A DNA stretch of 35,147 bases from positions 1-35,147 of IMG/VR virus record IMGVR_UViG_3300026184_000042; one strand, given 5' to 3'. Origin of the DNA: a virus. Shown one piece after another: positions 12,528 to 19,700 of the stretch. Positions within the stretch are counted from its first letter, which is position 1. Each line of letters begins with the position of its first letter. The position numbers and the translations under genes are program-made. The notes beneath the pieces are model-generated. The model made no database searches, was not told the origin of the DNA, and saw only the letters and a list, made by a program, of their open reading frames with translations.

Positions 12528-15028
12528 CTGCGACACCCGTGCAGCCGGTAGGGTCTCGAAGTGCCAACATAATGCTCGTCGGCGAAGCCCCTGGCAAGGA
12601 GGAAGAGAAAGTAGGGTTTCCCTTCGTCGGCGGCTCGGGCCGCGAAGCTATCCGTATGCTGCACGAAAGTGGGTACAGCTTCCCTAACCTCTCCCAAGGA
12701 GACCTGGTAAATCTGGACAAACTTAGCCGGGACGACGTTAAGGAAATCTGGCAATACAGCGGCCTGTTCATCACCAACGTCGCCCGGCAGCGCCCTCGGG
12801 ACAATAAGATCGACAACTTCTTCGCCAACAAGACAGAAGCGAAGAAGGAAAGCCTTCCATACACCATGGGCCGCTATCCTCGGGAAGAGGTCCAGCGAGG
12901 AATGGAGAAGCTCTACGAAGAAATCAACTCCGTTCGCCCTAACGTAATCGTCGTCATGGGGAATACCGCCCTCTGGGCTCTAACCGGCGAGACCGGCATG
13001 ACCCACTGGCGCGGTAGCTTCATGACGTCTGTAGAAATCCATGGACACACCTATCTCGTTGTCCCTGCTTACCACCCAGCTGCGATTCTCAGGCAATGGT
13101 CCTGGAGAATCCTCTTTAAGCATGATATCTCTACCCGCGTTCTTCCTTACGCAGACGGGACACCTGTCCCTGTCCCTGAGTACGACTTCATTCTCCGCCC
13201 TGGCTTTGAACAGGCGCTATCGGTTCTGAACGAAATTCTGCTGAGAGCAGAGCAGGAAGAGCTGAAAATTTCCAGCGATATCGAGACAAGGCATTCCCAT
13301 ATTGCCTGCGTAGGTCTCGCCTGGAGCACCAGGGAAGCTATCTGCATTCCCTTCATGACTATAGAAAAGCCGCAAGGTTACTGGTCCCTTGACGAGGAAC
13401 TAGTTCTCGTAGAACGAATTAGGCAGATTCACCAACATCCGAATATTAGGATTACCGGCCAGAATTTTAACTACGACCAGTTCCACTTTGCTTGGTGGTG
13501 GGGCTTCATCTCTAACCTTAGCATCGACACCATGACGGCCCACCATACTTTGCATCCAGCGTTGCCTAAAGCCCTGGACTTTCTTTCCTCCCTCTACTGT
13601 TCCTACCACAGGTTCTGGAAGGAAGAGTCCGAGGAATGGGACCCGAATCTTGGCGAGGCCCAGTTCTGGGAGTATAACTGTAAAGATGTTTGCGTCACCT
13701 ACGAGGTTAGCGACGTTCTCGAAGAGGCAGTGAAGGAGAAAGGGAAGGAAGAACAGAACGCCTGGCAGCACGACATTGAAGACCGTGTCCTGCTCGCCGA
13801 ACTCCGGGGCGTGAACTACTCTAACGTCGAGCGGAAGCACGTTGGCCAAGAGTTAAGCACGAAGATGAATCAAGTGGCACAGTATCTAATCGACCTCGTG
13901 CCGCAGGAGTTCGTGGACCCTAAGGCTAAGACGCCATGGTACCAATCCCCTACTCAGCTAGGCAAGCTGTTCTATAAACAGCTAGGGATTAAGCCAGTCC
14001 TGCATCCAAAGACGAAGCGGCCCACGACCGACAAGAGCGCCATTCCGCAGATTGGTAAGAAGGAACCTCTCGTTAAGCCCATCTGCGACGAGATCGGTTT
14101 CTACCGCAGTCTAGGTGTCTACTATAACACCTTTGTCAAAGCACCAACAGATGCGGACAATCGTATCCGCTGCACCTATGACGTAAATGGCACGATTACG
14201 TTCCGCTTTTCTAGCCGCGCAAACCCAATCCGCACGGGGACTAACCTACAGAACATCCCTAAGGGTAAGGGCGGAGAATCTGATGAACGCAGGCTGCCCA
14301 AGCTCCGTAGACTCTTTAAGCCTGATAGCGGTTATATGATGTTTGACATCGACCTGGACCGCGCAGATATCCAGATCGTTGCTTGGGACAGCGGATGCGA
14401 GGCTCTAAAGAACCTGCTTAAACAGGGAGCAGATGTTCATAGCATCAACGCCCAGAAAATCTGGAATGACTCCTCTATTGGCGACGGCGATCCTCGCAGG
14501 CAGCTGATGAAGAACGGCGGCCATGCCACAAACTACATGTCCAGTGTACGCACCGTCGCAGCTACGCTAGGCGTCAGTGAGAAGAAGGCCGACGCTTTCA
14601 TGAAAGCCTACTTCGAAATGTATCCGGAAATTCTCGACTGGCATGAGACAATTGAACATCAGCTCTATCAGAACAGAACCATCGCTAATCCCTTCGGCTA
14701 TGAGATCACGTACTTTGATAGAATACAGAACGTGCTGACTGATGCCGTTGCCTGGATTCCTCAGTCCACCGTCGGCCTGCTCATTAACCGCATCTGGGCC
14801 AACATGGAAGATAATCTCCAGGACTGGGGCGTACAGGTCCTTATGCAGGTCCACGACTCGCTCGTAGGCCAGTTCCCTGTTCGCTACTACCCAGACATTC
14901 TTCCCTATATAGAGGAACAGACCCGCATCGTAATCCCCTACGAGGACCCTTTAACTATCTCCACAGGGATTAAGGTTTCTCGCGAATCCTGGGGCGATTG
15001 TAAGGAAGTTCCCTGGACGGCTGCGTAA
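12524..15028 (+). CDS. UDG-like domain fused to family A DNA polymerase with 3'-5' exonuclease
   Basis: 834 aa, start overlapping the dUTPase stop (ATGA). Residues about 12-210 resemble family 4/5 uracil-DNA glycosylase: GEAPGKEEEKVGFPFVGGSG (20-39), GNTALWAL (146-153), YHPAAILR (183-190); it has no cysteines, so it lacks the Fe-S cluster of true family 4 enzymes. Exonuclease motifs: DIET (D252, E254), N314…D318, Y384-x3-D388. Polymerase motif A carries catalytic D610 (with D615 and Q617 where Glu and Arg are usual). Motif B R659-x3-K663-x3-H667-x3-Y671 has His where Phe/Tyr is usual. Motif C is QVHDSL with D778 and Ser instead of the usual Glu. It is the replicative polymerase of the phage. 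Confidence 0.93.
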   Translation: MTATPVQPVGSRSANIMLVGEAPGKEEEKVGFPFVGGSGREAIRMLHESGYSFPNLSQGDLVNLDKLSRDDVKEIWQYSGLFITNVARQRPRDNKIDNFFANKTEAKKESLPYTMGRYPREEVQRGMEKLYEEINSVRPNVIVVMGNTALWALTGETGMTHWRGSFMTSVEIHGHTYLVVPAYHPAAILRQWSWRILFKHDISTRVLPYADGTPVPVPEYDFILRPGFEQALSVLNEILLRAEQEELKISSDIETRHSHIACVGLAWSTREAICIPFMTIEKPQGYWSLDEELVLVERIRQIHQHPNIRITGQNFNYDQFHFAWWWGFISNLSIDTMTAHHTLHPALPKALDFLSSLYCSYHRFWKEESEEWDPNLGEAQFWEYNCKDVCVTYEVSDVLEEAVKEKGKEEQNAWQHDIEDRVLLAELRGVNYSNVERKHVGQELSTKMNQVAQYLIDLVPQEFVDPKAKTPWYQSPTQLGKLFYKQLGIKPVLHPKTKRPTTDKSAIPQIGKKEPLVKPICDEIGFYRSLGVYYNTFVKAPTDADNRIRCTYDVNGTITFRFSSRANPIRTGTNLQNIPKGKGGESDERRLPKLRRLFKPDSGYMMFDIDLDRADIQIVAWDSGCEALKNLLKQGADVHSINAQKIWNDSSIGDGDPRRQLMKNGGHATNYMSSVRTVAATLGVSEKKADAFMKAYFEMYPEILDWHETIEHQLYQNRTIANPFGYEITYFDRIQNVLTDAVAWIPQSTVGLLINRIWANMEDNLQDWGVQVLMQVHDSLVGQFPVRYYPDILPYIEEQTRIVIPYEDPLTISTGIKVSRESWGDCKEVPWTAA

Positions 15029-15050
15029 GGAAGTTCCCTGGACGGCTGCG
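15001..15050 (+). repeat. 25-bp tandem duplication at the polymerase stop codon
   Basis: Bases 15001-15025 and 15026-15050 are identical (unit begins TAAGGAAGTT and ends GGCTGCG). The polymerase stop TAA (15026-15028) is the first codon of the second copy. Without the duplication, the frame would end at the TGA now at 15051-15053 after the same last residue. The duplication therefore leaves the protein unchanged and only lengthens the spacer to the next gene. Confidence 0.95.
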
Positions 15051-15054
15051 TGAG

Positions 15055-15094
15055 TTTCATGGAGATGTAATGCCTTGTTACGTCTCCATAAATC
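15055..15094 (+). repeat. 40-nt palindromic element, copy 2
   Basis: Arms ATGGAGATGTAA (15059-15070) and TTACGTCTCCAT (15078-15089) pair over 12 bases with one G-U wobble, and enclose the 7-base loop TGCCTTG. Flanking TTTC and AAATC match copy 3 read on the - strand. It ends 32 bases before ATG 15127. No T-run follows, so it is not a standard terminator. Confidence 0.75.
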
Positions 15095-15126
15095 CTCCAG
15101 CCCTTCCACCAAAGAAAGGAAGCCAA

Positions 15127-15498
15127 ATGTCCTACAAGTTCTTAGCTTCTCCCTATTCACACCCACAGCGAGACGGGCTTGTTTACCGCCATTGGCAAGT
15201 ATGCAAGCTTCTCGGCGTAATGCTCGAACGGGGCGAAATCGTCTTTTCTCCTATCGCTCACTCGCACCTAACAGCGGACCTATGCAATCTGCCCACTGAC
15301 TGCCCCTTCTGGGAGCGCATAAACTTTCGCTTCCTAGAACAGTCCTCTGGACTCATCGTCGCAATGTTCTCTGACTGGGAAAGGTCGAAGGGGATAGAGA
15401 GAGAAGTAGATAAGGCAAAGGAACTCCAACTCCCTATCGCTTTCATCGACCCGAGAAACTACGGAATTGACCCGAACCTGCCTCCGCACTTGAAGTAG
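15127..15498 (+). CDS. DUF1937-family protein (nucleoside 2-deoxyribosyltransferase-like)
   Basis: 123 aa. ATG 15127, after AAAGGAAG, is preferred over an in-frame start at 15070 that would lie inside palindromic element 2. It has the DUF1937 features: FLASPYSHP at the start, EIVFSPIAHSH (about 38-48), CPFWERINFRFLEQSSGLIVAMFSDWERSKGIEREVDKA (about 59-97) and PIAFIDP near the end. The family is common in phages and structurally related to nucleoside deoxyribosyltransferases, suggesting a nucleotide-metabolism role, but the substrate is unknown. Confidence 0.8.
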   Translation: MSYKFLASPYSHPQRDGLVYRHWQVCKLLGVMLERGEIVFSPIAHSHLTADLCNLPTDCPFWERINFRFLEQSSGLIVAMFSDWERSKGIEREVDKAKELQLPIAFIDPRNYGIDPNLPPHLK

Positions 15499-15507
15499 GG
15501 GTCCCTC

Positions 15508-16740
15508 ATGCGAAAGCTCGATCACTGGATTCGAGCGTATATGCGCTACACGAGGCACCTGGAGGCACCGGACGCTTTCCATTTCTGGACAGCAGTTTAT
15601 ACTCTCGCCGGGGCACTCCAGGGCAAGACTTGGATCGACATGGGGTTCTTCAAATGGAAGCCTAACTTCTTCATCATCTTCGTTGCTCCGCCAGGAATTG
15701 CGACCAAAAGTACTACGATCCGAGTTGGGACGCAGCTTCTCTCCCAGGTCGATAATGTACACTTCGGTCCGAAGTCCATCACGTGGCAGTTCATCGTAGA
15801 CGCGCTCTACAACTCAAAGGAACTCTACCAGACCCAACAAGGGGAAGACATAGAAACTTCTTCCATTACCTGCGTGGCGACAGAGCTAGGGACCTTCCTC
15901 GATCCTAAGAACCAGTTTCTTATCGACGCACTGGTCGATCTCTGGGACGGACAGGATGAAGGCTGGGGACGAGGCACTAAGGGAGAAGGTGAGAAGATTA
16001 TTAGCAACCCATGGATCAACATCGTGGGCGCGTGTACGCCAAGCTGGATTGCGGAAAGCTTTCCAGAATACGCCATCGGTGGCGGCTTCGTTTCCCGCAC
16101 GGTCTTTGTCTTCGCTGAAGGGAAGCGGAACCTAGTCCCCTATCCTAAGTACGACCAGGATACGGAAGACGAAGGGCTTAAGGCGGACCTCATTCACGAC
16201 TTGCAAGAGATCGCCAGGATGACAGGCGAGTTTGTCCTTACGGATGATGCCCTGGAATGGGGTCGTAAATGGTACGAGGAACTCTGGAAGAACCGACCTT
16301 CCCACCTCTCTAATGAGCGGATGGCTAGCTACGTCGCCCGTAAGCAGACGCATATCCATAAACTCGCAATGGTAATCTCTGCGGCCCAGCGTACCAGCCA
16401 ATCCATTACGCAAGAGGACCTAGAGACCGCTAACGAACTGATGACCGCTATCGAGAAATCAATGCACCGAGTCTTCGACCAGGTAACGGACAATACATAT
16501 GCCCGCTACGCTCAGGCCATCCTCGGTACATTGCGTGTTTCCGGCAAGCTGTCCAAACAGGACCTGTGGAGGGACCTCTTCCACATGATGGCTCACGATG
16601 ACTTTGAGAAAGCCCTCATGGCCTGTCAACAAGCCGGCTATGTCGAACTACGGGACAATGGCAGCGACCTTATTGTTGTCCCCCACCTGAGTACAACCGA
16701 TCAAGGTCCTGATACAGACGCCGCAACATTTTCTCGTTAG
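15508..16740 (+). CDS. DUF3987-like helicase/primase-associated ATPase
   Basis: 410 aa. Begins WIRAYMRYTRHLEAPDAFHFW, continues with PNFFIIFVAPPGIATKSTTI (about 51-70), where APPGIATKST is a divergent P-loop, then a likely Walker B region near ITCVATELGTF (about 118-128) and a helical C-terminal part with …GKLSKQDLWRDLFHMM… of winged-helix type (about 350-365). This is the layout of phage DUF3987-type ATPases that take the place of a replicative helicase or primase-helicase. No zinc-binding primase domain is seen. It is the last + strand gene and overlaps the convergent - strand gene by 71 bases. Confidence 0.7.
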   Translation: MRKLDHWIRAYMRYTRHLEAPDAFHFWTAVYTLAGALQGKTWIDMGFFKWKPNFFIIFVAPPGIATKSTTIRVGTQLLSQVDNVHFGPKSITWQFIVDALYNSKELYQTQQGEDIETSSITCVATELGTFLDPKNQFLIDALVDLWDGQDEGWGRGTKGEGEKIISNPWINIVGACTPSWIAESFPEYAIGGGFVSRTVFVFAEGKRNLVPYPKYDQDTEDEGLKADLIHDLQEIARMTGEFVLTDDALEWGRKWYEELWKNRPSHLSNERMASYVARKQTHIHKLAMVISAAQRTSQSITQEDLETANELMTAIEKSMHRVFDQVTDNTYARYAQAILGTLRVSGKLSKQDLWRDLFHMMAHDDFEKALMACQQAGYVELRDNGSDLIVVPHLSTTDQGPDTDAATFSR

Positions 16741-19700
16741 GCAGCCCGCGTTCCGTGAGATTTCTCCGCCGCGCCCGTTGCTGGATGCTCTGGTAGATGT
16801 CGTCATAACTGATGCGCAAGGCCGGGCTCGGGACGTTCTTGTTAAACTCCCGTACGGCCTTCCTTGCATCTGCGACACCTTCTCTATCTCCAATCCGTCG
16901 AGCGTAAGCAAAGTCCTCCATGAGCAGGGTCCGCCTAGTCAGCCAGTACCTACGAGCATTATGCTTCGCGGCCCGAACCTCGTATGCCTCGTTCTTCCGA
17001 GTAGGCGGAAATCCAAGAGCCTGGGCCACCTGTTCTGCTCGATGCTCCAGGTCGTAAGGATCGAAGTCGATAAGCTGGGCACCGCCCCGAAGCGTTTCTT
17101 CCCCACGTGTTCCGTACCTGATTGCGCTGCTGGCGTTCTTTAGCATCGTCGGCATGGCCCGCTCCCAGCGCTTCCAGCTATCGGGGTTCGGGTCAGTCAT
17201 CGCCCGCCAGAAGCTGTAGGGGATTCCGAACACAGGACCTGCAACCTCGCTGATAGTCCTCGCAAACTTCGTATCCGGGTCCTGCCCCTGAGCAGCTAAG
17301 GGCTCTATCCCAGGCGGGAACATGCCCATGGATAACGAACCGGAGACGTCCGTATTCGGAACCGGAGCGCCGAAGGCCTCAAGAACGTGAAGCGGCCCGA
17401 GCCCGAAGTACCGGCTCCAGCCATGCATCACGATATCCGGATTATCGGTAATCCCAGATGCCAGCTCTCGCAAGTCCTCCTGGATGTTCACCCGTGGGTT
17501 CTCCATCCCCATCGCCTGCTTGAACTTAGACCCTACGTTGTTGATAATATCCATAATGACTTCGGCAAACGGAAGCCCCTGCAAGCCCGCCGCCATACCG
17601 AGCATGAGCCAGAAACGCATCGCCGTGCCGCTACCATGCCGACCTGCGGCCAAGTACGACGCGTGCTGCATGAACTGCCAGAAAAGGAAGAACACGCTCT
17701 TCTTCCCGCGCATAAACTTAGGCCGGTTCCACTTCGCGTACTCGAACATAGTCGCCCGAACAGCCGCTCGGCCCGCGTCATACGCCTGCTCATACGTCTC
17801 CCCTCTCTTCATCGCGAGGCGCATAGCAGCCGTAAACGTTACCTGACGGTTATACTGTTCGGCCTTCGTGAACATCCATCCGCCATAGTAACTGACGCCG
17901 TTCATTAACCGCGTCGCTCGGTCCTGCGGCATGATGCGCTGGAGGACAGAACCCTCAGCCGCACCACTGATCTCCGTACTCAACGACTCGTTAATGAAGC
18001 CCTCGTTCATACCGTCCATAAGACCCTGCTGGAGCCAATCCTCTGCATCACTCTTTCGTCCACGCAGAAGATTTGCCACAGTCTTGAACGCTCGCCCAAT
18101 TTCCCTTACAGAGGCCCCGTCTCCATACCTGTCCGCAAGGTATGGATAGGCAACCATCGGGACCTGGGTAAGGTTCACCGCGGCGCTTCGTGGGTTAAAC
18201 CCGAGATACCACATGAAGCCTGCGGCACGAAGCTGGGCCCACTCAGACCGTGGATTCATGATCCACTCATAGTGTTCCTCTGTGTCCTTCCGCAGCTTGT
18301 CGAGTACGACGGTATCCGTATCGTTCGCGCTCTCTTTCAGTCGGTCCGACATTACCTGCATATCATTGATTTCCTTCTGCATATCCAAGTAATGTTCGAT
18401 CCGTGCAAGGTGCCCACCAGCGTTCGCCATATAGCTGGCGTAGGTCCGCAAGGCATCCGCGCTGAAGCCCTCGATCCCCTTCCGCTTGAGTAGGTGCCGC
18501 AGGAAGCTTCGGCCCGGCGACATGCGAAGGAAAATCTCCTTCAGACTCTCCTTCTGTGCTTCGCTTAGCTCCAGCTCGTTCTGGATGTTATCCATCAGAG
18601 TAGGCGGCATCCCCAGGAAGCTGAACTCACGATCATCCAGCTCTCCCTGGTGGATCTTCACGTCCTGACCCCCGAACTCCTGCTTCAACTCCTCAGCCCG
18701 GCCGCTCTGTGGATTCCGGCTCTCAAAGGTCTCGAAGGTAATAACCTCGCCCTTGTTATACGTCTTGCCGTTATACTCAATTCCGTCCGCGTTCGCAAAG
18801 ACGCCGATGCTGAACTTACCGAAGCGCATCAAAGGGAAGTAATTTCGGTTCCGCAGCTGTTCAAACTGCTGGTCGATCTCGTTCAGGCGGCTATCGAGAA
18901 AGGTCCCAGAACGCCCGGTAACTCCGAACTCCCGCTCGATGATATCCCATCTCGCCGCAGGCTGCCCACCGAGCTGTTCCCATCGCTGCAACACTCGATC
19001 CGCAAGGTCGGCATCCTCCAAGGTCTCCCGCGCGACGTTGTACTTCAGACCTCGCTCCATGCGGTTCATTAACTGCTGCATGGATTTATCAATCTCCCAG
19101 AACATGTCCCTGGTCTCTTCGTCGAGCTTAATCCCCTTCTGGTCAAACAGCTCCTGAAGCTCCTGTGGAGAAAGCCTCCTTCCGAGTTCATCGCTGCGAA
19201 GCGTACTCTCGAAGAGGGCCTTACTGAGATTTTGACTCCTGGTCTTACCCAGTCGGTTCCAGCGACTCACCGTCCCTTCTGCACTATTAAGAACCTCGCT
19301 CTTCGTGTTCCACCACCGAGCAACGGTCTCATAGTACCGACGCATCGGCTCCAGACCGTACTCTTGACTAAGCTGGAGTGGCGTCAGGAAGAGCCGCTTG
19401 AAGTTGGCGCCCCAGACGGAGCCCAGGTTCTCCACGTCCTTGGCAAGCTGGGCCGTGTCGGTCTCACTAATATCCAGCTTCGACATCAGGTTGTCTGTAT
19501 ATGCCGCCGCCCGGAAGCGGTAACTCCGCCCACTATCTGCATGGCTCGTAACATACTGACGCTGAGAGAACCTGGGCATCGGCCCGCCCTGGAAGTACCG
19601 ATGCATATCCTTCAGGATGCTCCGAATCTCGTCATTCGTCAGCTTGAGATCGGGCATGACCCGTCGGAGCACCCGGCGGAAGAAAGCAACAATGCGCCGG

